Translations under genes and position numbers: made by a program
Shown: one piece after another, positions 1 to 11,829 of the stretch
Position numbering within the stretch: position 1 is the stretch's first letter
How the letters are laid out: each line of letters opens with the position of its first letter
The notes under the pieces: model-generated
What the model saw: the letters and a program-made list of their open reading frames with translations, nothing else
The model's database searches: none
Told to the model about the DNA's origin: nothing
Source: Taudactylus pleione
Lineage: Eukaryota; Chordata; Amphibia; Anura; Myobatrachidae
Length of the DNA stretch: 64,000 bases
Reading direction: 5' to 3'
NCBI GenBank assembly: GCA_031769625.1
Contig: JAUIMM010000695.1
Coordinates: 335,001-399,000, forward strand

Positions 1-1260
1 ATTATCCCTGTTACTGACACATTATATCTCTATTACCCCTGTTACTGACAGGATATCTCTCTCTTACCCCTGTTACTGACACATATCTCTATTATCCCTG
101 TTACTGACACATTATATCTCTATTATCGCTGTTACTGACCCATTATCTCTCTATTACCCCTGTTACTGACACATTATCTCTCTATTACCCCTGTTACTGA
201 CAGGATATCTCTCTCTTACCCCTGTTACTGACACATTATCTCTCTATTATCCCTGTTACTGACACATTATCTCTATTACCCCTGTTACTGACAGGATATC
301 TCTCTTACCCCTGTTACTGACACAATATCTCTCTATTATCCCTGTTACTGACACATTATATCTCTATTATCCCTGTTACTGACAGGATATCTCTCTATTA
401 TCCCTGTTACTGACACATTATCTCTCTATTACCCATGTTACTGACACATATCTCTATTATCCCTGTTACTGACACATTATCTCTATTACCCCTGTTACTG
501 ACACATTATCTCTATTATCCCTGTTACTGACACAATATCTCTCTATTACCCCTGTTACTGACAGGATATCTCTCTATCCCTGTTACTGACACAATATCTC
601 TCTATTATCCCTGTTACTGACAGGATATCTCTCTATTATCCCTGTTACTGACACATTATCTCTCTATTATCCCTGTTTCTGACAGGATATCTCTCTATTA
701 CCCCTGTTACTGACACATTATCTCTGTATTACCCCTGTTACTGACACAATATCTCTCTATTTTACTTGATACTGACAGTATATCTCTCTATTACCCCTGT
801 TACTGACATACTATATATGTATTACCCATTTTACTGACAGGATTTCTCTTATCCCTGCTACTGACACAATATTTCTCTGTTATCCATGTTACTGACAGGA
901 TATCTCTCTGTTATCCCTGTTACTGACAGGATATCTCTCTATTACCCCTGTTACTGACACATTATCTCTCTATTACCCCTGTTACTGACACATTATATCT
1001 CTATTATCCCTGTTACTGACAGGATATCTCTCTATTATCCCTGTTACTGACAGGATATCTCTCTATTATCCCTGTTACTGACACAATATCTCTCTATTAT
1101 CCCTGCTACTGACACAATATCTCTCTATTACACCTGTTACTGACACAATATCTCTCTATTATCCCTGTTACTGACAGGATATCTCTCTATTACCCCTGTT
1201 ACTGACACAATATCTCTCTATTACACCTGTTACTGACAGGATATCTCTCTATTACCCCTG
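1..1260. repeat. 31-bp minisatellite array (runs off left edge)
   Basis: About 40 copies of a 31-bp unit with the core TGTTACTGACA followed by CA or GG and a TATCTCTCTATTA segment. Units vary in length (about 27 to 31 bp), mostly by loss of CT dinucleotides in the TCTCTCTATT part and by ACAC/ACAGG alternatives. The array is already in progress at base 1, so its true length is unknown. No gene is seen inside it. Confidence 0.95.
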
Positions 1261-1324
1261 ATGCGGTCACTACACTCCCAGCACATCGCACGGACGGGCA
1301 CCTATCGGCACCCCTGTCACTGCA

Positions 1325-1435
1325 GGTGCCCTTTATTACATGCAGGTGCTATGATCTCACCCTGCAATGTGGTCATTGGTGCTAATATCGCACCCAGATC
1401 GCATTGCAAATGTGATCATTAATACATGGGCCCCC
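1325..1435 (+). repeat. Dispersed repeat fragment, family shared with 57655-57745
   Basis: The segment shares an ordered run of words with 57655-57745: GCAGGTGC, TGCTATGAT, CCTGCAATGTG, TCAT, TAATAT, GCACC and AGATCGCATT. The two copies are diverged but collinear, so they look like two members of an interspersed family. No coding potential or terminal repeats were recognised. Confidence 0.55.
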
Positions 1436-3149
1436 AGTATCCCTGCATTCACTTATTTACTAACTCAATATATATCCAGTAAGCCCTTTACTGGCACAAT
1501 ATCTCTCCATTAATCCTTTTATGAATGAATATGTTTGAATTCCACTTAATTTAAGCAATAATTCCACATAAAGAGAAAAAAAAAAAAAAACTTTCTAAGA
1601 CACAAGTCTAGTACCTCAAGTACCATGTATCTGTCATGTCAATTAGCCTAGTTAATTTACAGCGCAGGGGAAATGTGCTGCTAACAAGTATTAAACCATA
1701 GAATCTGAGATAAGTACCCGGAGCTATGGGTTAAAGAATTTGCGCTTTCTGCAATAATTGTAAATAGCCATACTAAACGTTGGAGTCAGCAGATTACACA
1801 TTATGTTATTTATACAGAGTTTGTATTCTTTTTGGCAGTTCCTTTCTGCATAGCAACAGGTAAGATGTGAATAAATGTAACGTTACGAGTTTGGGGCTCT
1901 TGTGTAGTGTCGAATGCCACCAACCTACGCAGGGAAGAATGCATATATATACGAAAAGGCGTATTTACATGCATATGTTGATTCCTACACTCCTCATGTT
2001 GCATTTAGCTGCACACCAGTAACCTTGGTATGTCAGGCATACAAGTGTATATACGAGTACTTGCACTGCGTGAGTCTGTAGAGATCGCATAAACATGTGG
2101 ATTGACACTGTTAGGGTATGTAATTCAACTTTATAATTTGCTACTATTTGAACACAATATTATATAATAAAATTGCACTTTTTGAGTTGGTCACAGTCCA
2201 AAATCAATATCTGTTATTATGCACGATCTGTACAGACTGTGGGTGGGGGGATACAATTGTTTTATTGTGCCTGTAAGTAATGGGCCGGCGATGGTCAATT
2301 GTTTTACTGATGGGCATGAGTACCGAGGGCTCCCATTACCTGTAGTGTATGTCAGGTTTAGACACTTAAAGCGGCTAAACCCATGCAAAATAATTGGTGC
2401 GCTGCCCAAACAGTAATTTGGGAGTCCAAAAACCTGACTTTGGACGCCCTGACTTTCTGCTCGCCACCTCAGGGCTTTTGGTCACTTTGGATGGGAGATC
2501 GGGCATCCAAATACAATTGAAAATATGTTTTTGTTTACAACTTTGATTCAGGACCTAAAAGCAAGTGTGTGTGTGTGTGTTTTTTTCTAACCACCACCAA
2601 TAAATAATTTGTGGCCCCCTACTTTGGTATTAATACACTGGATGGGGTTTTTATGAAATGCGCGTGTGTGTGTTTGTGAATAGTATGGTAGCCCAACATC
2701 AAATGAGTCAAGTCCTTTCATGCTAAGTTGATCCAGAGACTTGTCGGATTGCCTGCATGAAGTCATAATGGATTTTGTTTCTCTTCTGATTTAGGCAGAA
2801 CATTTTGTTCCAGTGATTTCTGCAGTATGTAATCTTGGGTGGAGAATTGGGCGGCGGATTAGTTGAGTCGGTATTTCGTGTCTCCAGGAGAATGGTCTCT
2901 GCATCCGGACGTATTCCATCTGCCGGGGGAACACTGGCCTCAGCTCTAGAACGATCTGAGGGCCTCCCAACGCAACACCAAGGTGCCTATGTTCTGCTCC
3001 AGGTCCAGACACCTGTTGGCATATTTAGTATTTGCCATTGAATCTATTTCTACAAATTCATCTCTTTTGGTGGTGGTTAGAAAAAAAGTAATTTTTTTGG
3101 AGGAAATGTAGAACTTTCCAGAGCGTCCTAAAGGTGCATTGGGTGGCTC

Positions 3150-3216
3150 TACAGTCTGCATGCCAGGAACATCCAGGTGGCTCTACAGTCTGCATGCCAG
3201 GAACATCCAGGTGGCT
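3150..3216 (+). repeat. Short tandem duplication, 34-bp unit, about 2 copies
   Basis: A 34-bp unit starting GGTGGCTCTACAGTCTGCAT is repeated twice in near-perfect tandem, followed by a partial third copy. It has no visible function. Confidence 0.85.
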
Positions 3217-4347
3217 CTGCAGCAGCGCTTCTGGCTGCACCCTGCAAAGCCAAATACAGGTTCTGTGGGGCAGCAATGATGCCACCTCCAGAGCTCACAC
3301 GCCCCTAGTTATGGCCCTGGCTCACTACATAAGGTGCCATGTGACTGTGGTTAATATGGTAGTGCAGAATTATAAATAAATAACAGCTACAGGAAATAGT
3401 ATTTACCTTTTTTCCTTGATCTAACATTCATTGTATAAACACAGTCACTTACGTACAAAATACATCTGATTTCTTCAGGATCCATAGGGCTCCACAGGGA
3501 CCCTATGGACTTCGAAGAAAGAGTTAACGAAGGTAAGTTTTACCATAACTCTCCTTTTTTTCATGGACTTGCTGCTTTAACTTTTATACTGGAATAATGT
3601 CTGCATTCTCAGATAGCACCACTAGAGGGGTGTAGTGATCTGAATATTGTGTTTTTTCATGTTTCGCTCAGTATCATAGAGAAGAGCAATATCTGTCACA
3701 TTGTGGAGTAACTGGAGTTGCAAGTAAAGATAATGCTAATGTGCTGATATTACTTGTTAAATAGATTGCTGTTAAGTGAGTAATAAGATACAAAATAAAT
3801 TAGACTTGTCATTTTAAATAGTATTTTACCTTTAAAAACATGTTTCTTTTTTAAACTTTGAAAAACATACATTCCATCAGACACTAAAAAAAAAACCTAA
3901 TTATCAGTTTTGATACCTTACTGATGCCACTAATCAATAAGTAGTATGTTTTGTCTTTTCATTGGGGAGCAGTAACAGTGAGTAAATGTCATGAGTATTG
4001 TGTCCATAGAGCATTGCATTATGGGCCTTCAGCAGAAATATTATAGCCCCAGCGCCCCTGCGTGGATTCAGAATATTGTTTCACTTCCAGTAGTTGGATT
4101 CGCCTTGTTTGCTGCCCCTTTGAAAGGATTTTGAAGTGTAAAATGTAGAGATGAGCAGTTCGGTTGTACTGTTGGGTTCATAACTGAAAACGGCATCTTA
4201 TTGGATATCCGGCTCTCATTTTGTTTTGGATAGCCACTAAGATAAATGCAAACTTGCGCTAATTTGGCGAAAAGAACAGGATAGAACGGAACTGCTCATC
4301 GCTGGTAAGATGCCATTTCCTGCCCCATTTTGCTCTGCGACGTCCCC

Positions 4348-6252
4348 TCAGATGAGTTTCATGGTGAACTTGTTGTCGTCTGTTGCGGTCTGTCCTCGAG
4401 AAGTCCTGGGAATATAGTCTATGTTTGCCGTGTGCTTGATCTTCCCACGTCCGCGACTCAAGAGGAAGATGAAGATGAAGCAGAGTGTGACGGAGCTTAT
4501 GAAGGGCAGGACGCCCCCAGCAGTGATGACAATCAAAAGGTGACTGTGGAGTATAGAAAGTGGAGGCAAAAGGGCACTGCCATTAAACGGTGCCACTTCC
4601 AGGTGAATCCAAGCAGAATCATTGCCTGCCAGGTTACTCGCCAGGCAGAGATAAGCACCAGCGTCTTTTGCTTTCACTGGGAGGAACTGGAGCGATCCTT
4701 CTGGCAGAACCCTGATTCTTCCCTCTACCTGCTCTACAGCATTGGCCATGAGTGGTGCATTCACTAACCTCCATTTCTGAGAGTCTGCCACTGACCACGA
4801 TGACCCTGTTACCTGGTCTGAGGAGATCGGTTTATGCTGAGGGAATCCCGTGGCTGCCATTCCTGCTGCGTCTCGCTCCACCGATTTTGTGTCTACAGTC
4901 CACAGTGTTTGTGGCAGCACCCAGTTGGTGGAGGGCTCGGGCACACCATGACTCTTGCAGCTGATAGTCAGCCTGTCGCCTTCCTTCGCCTTTAACTCTC
5001 GTGGTTCTTGCTCCACTATCCTTGGGGGTTGGCAGGTGAAGAGTTTTGGGCACAGCAGCTGAGAGTTGTCTGGGATAATCATCCCTTGTAGCGATGCAGG
5101 ACCTGCGCAGACTGGCGGCGTCCCCCCAAAATTTATTTTCTGATGCAAGATCCAGCAAAGACGACAGTCGCATGACAGATTAGTCCCAGACAGCAGCATA
5201 GTCTCTAGGTCTCCATGAGGAGGCAGGGCATCCTCTGCAACCCAGTAAAGTGGATTATCCGAAAGGTCCAGCACACGAAGGCAATCTAAACCATGGAAGG
5301 AACCTGAAGGTATCGAGAGGAGTTTTCCCCCAGACAATCGTAGCTCTTCTAAGTTTTTCAGAGCACTGAAACACCGTCTGGTAAGGGCAGTAATTGGATT
5401 CTGAGACAGATCCAATCTCCGAAGATGAGCTTGGGATCGCAGTGCTTCCGCTGGTATTAAGCTTAGATTGCACCGTGGTAGTGACAGGGAGGAAAGGTTA
5501 AGTCCAGAGAGACTCAAAGCACTAAGATTTGCAAGGGAGGGCCAATGGTCCATATCTAATACTTTCAGCAATGCCATTTCTGAAAATGAGAGATCCCGCA
5601 GCACCGTGCTGGTCACTCCTCCCAGCCGTAGTTCAGAGAGCCGGGGCAGAGTGAACAGGGCCTGAGAAGGTACACTTCCCAGTTTGGTATTCTCCATTCC
5701 CAATCTCTGCAGTAGTGGCATCCCCAAGAAAGCACCAGGCGATATAAACAGAAGAGGATTGTCGCCAACCTCCAAGTGCCTAAGGTCCTGAAGACCCCGG
5801 AACGTCTGATCCAGCAAGATGACCAACTGGTTTGCTCGCACATCTAGCCATGTCAGATAAGGCATTCCTGAGAAGACTCCAGGAGGCAGCAGTTTCAGCT
5901 GGTTATGATGGACTAATAGGATGTGCAAGTTTGGTAAGTTGCTAAAGGCTCCTGGTTCTATGCGGGATAACTGGTTGTGGCTCAAGTCTAGCTCCTGCAG
6001 GTCCTGCAAATGGGAAAAGGTCCTGTGCTGCAGCGTTCTAATTCTGTTATAACTAAGATCCAAGAAATGGGACGAGAGAGGGATCTTTACTGGAACTGTG
6101 CTGAGGAGCCTGTGTTTGCAGAGGGTGGTATTGTCATGGGCAGGACAGTAACAGGGTGGAGGGCAGCTGGCGCATAGCAATCTCATCAAGAGTCCAACAG
6201 AGATGAACAGGACCGGTGGGTTCAGCAATGGTTTCAGTCGCCTTATTTCCAT
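4348..6252 (-). CDS. lingo4: LINGO-family LRR-Ig transmembrane protein, best fit LINGO4
   Basis: Single-exon gene, 634 residues from the ATG at 6252; the frame extends two codons upstream only through a TTG. The ATG has a good context (A at -3, G at +4). Order of parts: signal peptide (about 1-29); cysteine-rich LRR N-cap with CPPPCYC; about a dozen leucine-rich repeats (about 60-340); LRR C-cap with CDCRLCW (about 355-405); one Ig-like domain (about 410-545) with SCKSH, a W and GAYLC; a membrane helix (about 560-590); and a short basic tail ending NKFTMKLI. The tail ending resembles the KFNMKMI end of LINGO proteins. LINGO proteins are neuronal cell-surface proteins; the role here is inferred from family. 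LINGO4 is chosen over paralogues mainly because RORC lies next to it in the same orientation. Odd: 103 residues separate the two Ig cysteines, about twice the spacing I recall for LINGO1. Confidence 0.88.
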   Translation of the reverse strand: MEIRRLKPLLNPPVLFISVGLLMRLLCASCPPPCYCPAHDNTTLCKHRLLSTVPVKIPLSSHFLDLSYNRIRTLQHRTFSHLQDLQELDLSHNQLSRIEPGAFSNLPNLHILLVHHNQLKLLPPGVFSGMPYLTWLDVRANQLVILLDQTFRGLQDLRHLEVGDNPLLFISPGAFLGMPLLQRLGMENTKLGSVPSQALFTLPRLSELRLGGVTSTVLRDLSFSEMALLKVLDMDHWPSLANLSALSLSGLNLSSLSLPRCNLSLIPAEALRSQAHLRRLDLSQNPITALTRRCFSALKNLEELRLSGGKLLSIPSGSFHGLDCLRVLDLSDNPLYWVAEDALPPHGDLETMLLSGTNLSCDCRLCWILHQKINFGGTPPVCAGPASLQGMIIPDNSQLLCPKLFTCQPPRIVEQEPRELKAKEGDRLTISCKSHGVPEPSTNWVLPQTLWTVDTKSVERDAAGMAATGFPQHKPISSDQVTGSSWSVADSQKWRLVNAPLMANAVEQVEGRIRVLPEGSLQFLPVKAKDAGAYLCLASNLAGNDSAWIHLEVAPFNGSALLPPLSILHSHLLIVITAGGVLPFISSVTLCFIFIFLLSRGRGKIKHTANIDYIPRTSRGQTATDDNKFTMKLI

Positions 6253-6393
6253 CTTCAAGAGGAGCGGCTTGCGGGCATATCCGGAATGGTCATTCTGTGC
6301 CGTTATCTTCTACCAGACCTAAGTGAGCCACAGAGGTGCCGCTTTAATAATTATAGAGCATTCCATCCATGCCCATTATATGAACCAGTTTAC
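6253..6393 (-). promoter_or_regulatory. Probable 5' UTR and splice acceptor of the LINGO4 coding exon
   Basis: On the minus strand a pyrimidine-rich tract, TTACTTCTTCTGTTTCCAG, ends at 6394 and is followed by 141 bp of non-coding sequence before the ATG at 6252. LINGO-family genes usually carry their whole coding region in one exon preceded by non-coding exons, so this is a plausible acceptor. The upstream exon was not located. Confidence 0.5.
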
Positions 6394-6987
6394 CTGGAAA
6401 CAGAAGAAGTAATAAAAATGTTATCAACACATTCATAAAAGAAACTTGTTTTACTTTGTGTCACTATTTTATTCTTGAGACAATCTTGTTAATGATGGGA
6501 CATTGTGACTGCTCCCTGAACAGACCTATATTATGTAATGCCACTCTGTTTTTATAGGAGTGGGGAAAAAACCGGTTACACGTTTCCCAGACAGCGGCAG
6601 AAGGAACGCTAAGTGTATTTTATATGGAGTGCCGTAGCTCTTAGCAGTGTAGATAGGACAGGATTTTGTGTTACTTACTAGCTCAAAATCTAGAATTTGA
6701 TAATGTTGGATAGGTATAGTGCACTCCTGAATATTCATTTAGTTGTTTAGAGCTTTTAATTGAAGGACGTTTAAAATTATTTCTCAAGCCAAACAATTTA
6801 CTAGGAATCTGTGACATCACTTATGATACAGCTTGTTCTTTCCCTTGGACAAAGGTTAATAAAAAAAAAAATATACACAATGCAATATGGCCGCTGCTAA
6901 AGCAGAATTGGCACTGGCTACAGGGAAAGTCTTACAGCTCCTCCCTGCAAAGGAGATGATGAGAATGCTGGCCCGATGTGTGATAGC
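6394..6987. other. Upstream flank of LINGO4
   Basis: No gene, repeat array or clear promoter motif is recognised here. It may be a LINGO4 intron if the acceptor at 6394 is real. Confidence 0.5.
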
Positions 6988-7606
6988 AGCCTGTCAGGTC
7001 ATTAGCGATCAGTGATGTCCCTGAGAATGCAGCCTATCCAGTCACTAGGAACCAGTGACATCACTGAGAGTGCAGCCTATCCAGTCACTAGGAGCCAGTG
7101 ACATCACTGAGAGTGCAGCCTATCCAGTCACTAGGAACCAGTGACATCACTGAGAGTGCAGCCTATCCAGTCACTAGGAACCAGTGACATCACTGAGAGT
7201 GCAGCCTATCCAGTCACTAGGAGCCAGTGACATCACTGAGAATGCAGCTTATCCAGTCACTAGGAGCCAGTGACATCACTGAGAGTGCAGCCTATCCAGT
7301 CACTAGGAACCAGTGACATCACTGAGTGTGCAGCCTATCCAGTCACTAGGAGCCTGTGACATCACTGAGAATGCAGTCTATCCAGTCACTAGAAACCAGT
7401 GACCTCACTGAGAATGCAGCCTATCCAGTCACTTGAAACCAGTGACATCACTGAGAATGCAGCCTATCCAGTCACTAGGAACCAGTGACATCACTGAGAA
7501 TGCAGCCTATCCAGTCACTAGAAACCAATGACATCACTGAGAATGCAGTCTATCCAGTCACTAGAAATCAATGACTTTACTGATAGTGCAACCTATTCAG
7601 TAAATA
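6988..7606. repeat. 43-bp minisatellite with internal hairpin, about 14 copies
   Basis: The unit contains GCAGCCTATCCAGTCACTAG followed by an AACCAGTGACATCACTGAGA segment. Within each unit GTCACT and AGTGAC are inverted copies around a 7-base loop. Units at both ends are more diverged than the central ones. Confidence 0.93.
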
Positions 7607-10600
7607 GTGTTATGCAGTGTTATCCTGATGGGGCAGTTCTAGACTTCTTGTTTAAGGAATTGGTTTTAGGGGGGTTATTGATTAAGTCACATTGGCTTTG
7701 TAACAATAAATACTTATGTTTAGCATATATCTAGATTGCATTTGCTGCATCTTCTACAGCCACTGTATACTCTGTGCCTGTGTGTTTCATGGCCCCTTCA
7801 GTAAATGTACCATGACGTCATCATTTACTTTCCATGTGAACAGTAACCTGCCCATGCCCGAAGCGTGGCGAGCCTGCAAGGCTACAAATTTCTCCCGTTG
7901 GTATCCAGATACTACATTTGGGAGAAAATATGCCTCACACCACCCAGTTGCACCATTTCTGCCGCAAGTTGATATGCGACTGAGTTGCGCATAATTCTGA
8001 ATTGCCCGTAGATGCATGCGCTCAGCTCTGGAGTAACAATACTGAATTAGAACCTCTATACACTCCTTCCTATACCTTCTAATATCCTGCCTATACCTTC
8101 TAATATCCTGCCTATACCTTCTAATAATGACGCTAATTTGCGTACGCAGTCATACAGTAAATAAAGACTTCAGACTTAGAATCTGTGGTTCCAAAGCACA
8201 AAGTATTATTCAAGTAAAAGTACAGGCAGTTACACGCTATTGATCCAGACACAATTTGGCGCAAAGGAATTATACAGACCCAAGTACAGTATACATACGC
8301 AGCACTTCTGGACCAGATGTTAGGCATCAGCAAGAGACCCCTCGTCAATCAACATTCAGCACGAAGACTAAGACCCAGTGTTGGAGCACACATATTTATA
8401 ACCCCCAGAAATAGACAACAGAATAGAGAAGTTTGTTGCTGATGCCATTGGTTCCCAAGGGGGGATGTATCTGTTACAGAGCATTTAACAGGTTGATTCA
8501 AATAGACCCAACCCAGCCTCTAACAACTGGGGGTCTCTGGATTCCCGCCTCATGCAACATCCTAACATTTGATCATATAATATACATTTTGTTGCTTGAA
8601 GTCTCTGCGGTCCATAAGTTGAGAATGCATGATGCGATCTCCACACCGATGATACCGGAATACTGTGGAAAGAGTACGCATCAGTACGAACCCAAACACG
8701 GCTTTCTTATCATGTATAAAACCTTAGTTACCAAATAATCTTTATTTCACAGCATTTATACTAAATGAACAAACTTAAATCTTATACCTTAAAGCTTATG
8801 GAACCTTGTATGTGGATATGTAATGTGTGAGTATGCCGGGTTTGATATAACAACGCTAGTTAACTTGGAGCAGACGCGTGCGCATAAAGCTAATAAACAG
8901 CGTTTTCATATAGGATCTTATGCATTCGCTAATATGCGACTAGTTAACAGCGCAATTGTGCGTATTAATGTGTATATGAGGAATGGTGAAAGATGCAATT
9001 GCATGGTGCTAATAGTAATATCGCCATATGTACTTAATTGTGAGTTTATCTAAAATGGCGCTTGGGCGGCCATTCACAAAAATGGCGTCTTGCGATCGCA
9101 TTTCCAAGATGGTGTCTTGCGGCCAGTCGCAAGATGGTGTCGCTGCGATCCAATTTTAAATTGATCTTGTCTCAGCCAATAATCCAGCTTCGACAGGAGC
9201 ACGCCAGGTGCGAAACCATGCTAGATCCATCCGCAAAACTGCCTTGCCTTCAACTCTCCATCGGTTCCATTGTGTGCTATGAACTGGGAATAGGTACTGA
9301 AAACCCAGTGTAGCTGCTAGCATATTGACAGGTGGTAAATTGTAATCATTAGGGCCCCCATACACACTGCGATATACACCTTGCCATGCGACGGGCGACA
9401 TATCGATGGGTCCCCATACACGGAGCGATTTGCTGCCCGACCGCCTGATATCATTTTTCTGTCATTTGCTCTTAGCTTTGCAAAACTGAGGTTATTAGGT
9501 TGTTTCATCGCTTTCCTGATCTCTTTTTCGTTTCACAGAAGCTGCAGAGAAAGTCCCAGAAATCCTTTGGCTAAGCGAGCTCCTGATGCCATCTGAGTGA
9601 AATCTTAGCGTGCCTCCTGCTGAATATTTCATCTGTTAATTTTGTGGTATCCTGGCTAGCGGGGTGAGGTGGCCTGCGACAGACTGTAACCAGGAAAATG
9701 TGAAAGGCGTAGATGAGGTTTCCAGCATGCTTGAGTGAGAGGTAAGTAAAACTCAGTGAACCCTAGGTCTGAGTGTCAGAGCCGCCACGCTCTGATATTC
9801 CAGCTTGTGTCCCTCGGGACAAGGAATGCGTCAATAAAAAGGCTGTTCTATAATTAATGCAAGATGACAGCACTTAGGTGCCACTCAAATACTTTGTAAC
9901 AAATAGCAAGGAGTTCTCCACAACACAAATGTACACACACTGGAATAGGACTTGTAGGATATACTGTAGATACATAATGTAACACACAGGTGCTTTCTTG
10001 TACGAAATTAAAAACAAAGTGGGAACTTGCATATTGCTAGCGGAAGATGCCAACATTGCCAGCTGTTATAGATGCCAGGACTAGAAAGCAGATTTCTCCC
10101 TGGAAAGGAGACAGGTGTCAGGCTGAGGTCTGGCATATAATTTCAGCTGTCGGTACAAGGAGACATCCGAGCAGTGTGCCTTTCATTACGCACAGCGAGA
10201 ACACCGCTCCATTAGACAAAACAGCAGCTCAGTATGTCGTGGATGGAACAACAAATCCTGGTTTAATGTGGCTGACAGATCTTCCCAATCTCTTGCTTGG
10301 GTTTGCTGTGTGAGGCCTTAGACTGATTTAGATAGGTGTTTATGTAGTAATAAGAGGGTCCTGTTCAAAAATGAACGTCCAAATACGCCTGTCTATAAAA
10401 GATCAGGTCACTTGAGTTTGGAATGTGACCAGGAAACACCTCGGGGCGGGGTGGGGGGGCATTAGTTCTACATTTCCAAGGGGGACAAATTAACTTAATA
10501 TATCTGTGTCACAGACCAAAGCAGCCTACAAGCCTGTGAGTTTCAGCAGGTATCGTTTTTGACAATTCACATGGAAGTGCAGCTCTGTAGACTCCATGCG

Positions 10601-11829
10601 GGGAATTCAATTGTTTTTAGCGCCACAATAATTAATGGCCGCCCGTCATAACCGTTCAATTCCTGGTGTGAAACTGGAGCTATTCCCCACGAGGCAAACC
10701 CAGCGCCTAATTCCCCTGTGTGTGTTCTGGAACAGGGCTTATTAATGTGATAACTGTACCACTTGGCATATGAAAATGTGCGGGAGGGTATGGGTTATTT
10801 ACTGAATCGTATCTTTGAGGTATCAGAAGAAGGAAATTTGAAGGTAGAATATTTTGGACTATTTTGTGATTCACATCCTGGGGATATTTACTCCCCATTA
10901 ACTCTGCTCCTCTAAGTGACCTCACAGGGAGACATGTTCAAAGTCACGTGACATGTCATGAATAGTCGTCACTGCTGGGGACAATTCACTTGTGCTGTCC
11001 GTCTTATTCTGCTTTGTCCCAGGCATACAGATGGTATGTACAAGGGGGACTATTCATCATCACTTAATATTTACAAAAGCAGAGGACAATGCACATTTTT
11101 ACCTACAATTGTAAACAGTTTTCTGCTTCAGGGTCCATAGTTCTCCACAGGGAGACAATGGGTTGTAGGTGGGACCTGGAGGACCGGATACCAACAGCAA
11201 ATCTTTTCAATCCCAGAATGCTCTGGTCCTTCCCCCTATACCCCACCCACAGCGGGGTATACGGGGAAATTTCGTTGGTGTCCAGCAGGAGCTGGACCAC
11301 CATTATAACAGAGGGCTGCCTTATGCAGCCCAAGCTTTTATAATTTTTTTATTTTATATAATTCTTATTTCTACCAGAAGGCTGAGCAGCACCAGACTGT
11401 CCTCCGGACATCTCTGCTGCCTCCCCATCACCTCTCCGCGGCGCCGGAATCCAGGGGACAGGTGAGGCGGATCCCCGTTCTCTGGGTCAGATGATTTTCT
11501 CATCAGCTGTCTCCGCGCTGGAGCAATGATGAAATGCTCCGGCGTCCGCGGTGATTTAGTATGTTCATTATCGGGGTCACTCTGATCATGAATACATAAG
11601 CCTGTGATAAAGAGAAATATTGATAGCCCGTGCTTAACTTTGACCGTTTGAATAATAGGACAGGCTGAGTTAACCTTTTGAATCGTGATGTGTGAATTGT
11701 TTAGGAAATAGCACGGTGTGAACCAGCGGGTACATTCGTGTAGCCAAGTGTTCTGGTGTCCTGTTGCCTTAAATATAATAGGTGGTTGTAATGACGAGGC
11801 AGGTAGGAAAACCTGCTTTGGTGCTGAAA
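7607..11829. other. Intergenic sequence without recognised genes
   Basis: No coding exon could be supported. The stretch includes a 21-bp unit repeated about 2.7 times at 8071-8126, a probable transposon-derived segment near 9350-9440 with GCCCCCATACAC and GTCCCCATACAC words, and a segment at 11127-11160 that resembles 3476-3510. An AATAAA occurs at about 9833 on the plus strand but no gene ending there was found. Confidence 0.5.
8071..8126 (+). repeat. 21-bp tandem repeat, about 2.7 copies
   Basis: The unit TATACCTTCTAATATCCTGC plus C is repeated exactly twice and then in part. Confidence 0.85.

Larger units (their letters stand above)
1261..4347. other. Intergenic sequence downstream of LINGO4
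   Basis: No supported gene. The stretch holds a dispersed-repeat fragment (1325-1435), an A15 run near 1568-1582, a short GT run near 2565-2582, a partial 34-bp duplication at 3150-3216, and a segment at 3476-3510 that resembles 11127-11160. The LINGO4 3' untranslated region should begin just below 4348, but no convincing polyadenylation signal was identified. Confidence 0.6.

Noticed and set aside
1..1260. CRISPR-like regular spacing in the 31-bp and 34-bp arrays
   Set aside because: The whole unit repeats with no unique spacers, and the genome is that of a vertebrate.
4330..4767. 145-codon plus-strand frame
   Set aside because: Antisense shadow of the LINGO4 coding exon.
9535..9600. Possible plus-strand exon after TTTCGTTTCACAG, with a downstream AATAAA near 9833
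   Set aside because: Only about 20 codons before a stop, no recognisable product and no partner exon.
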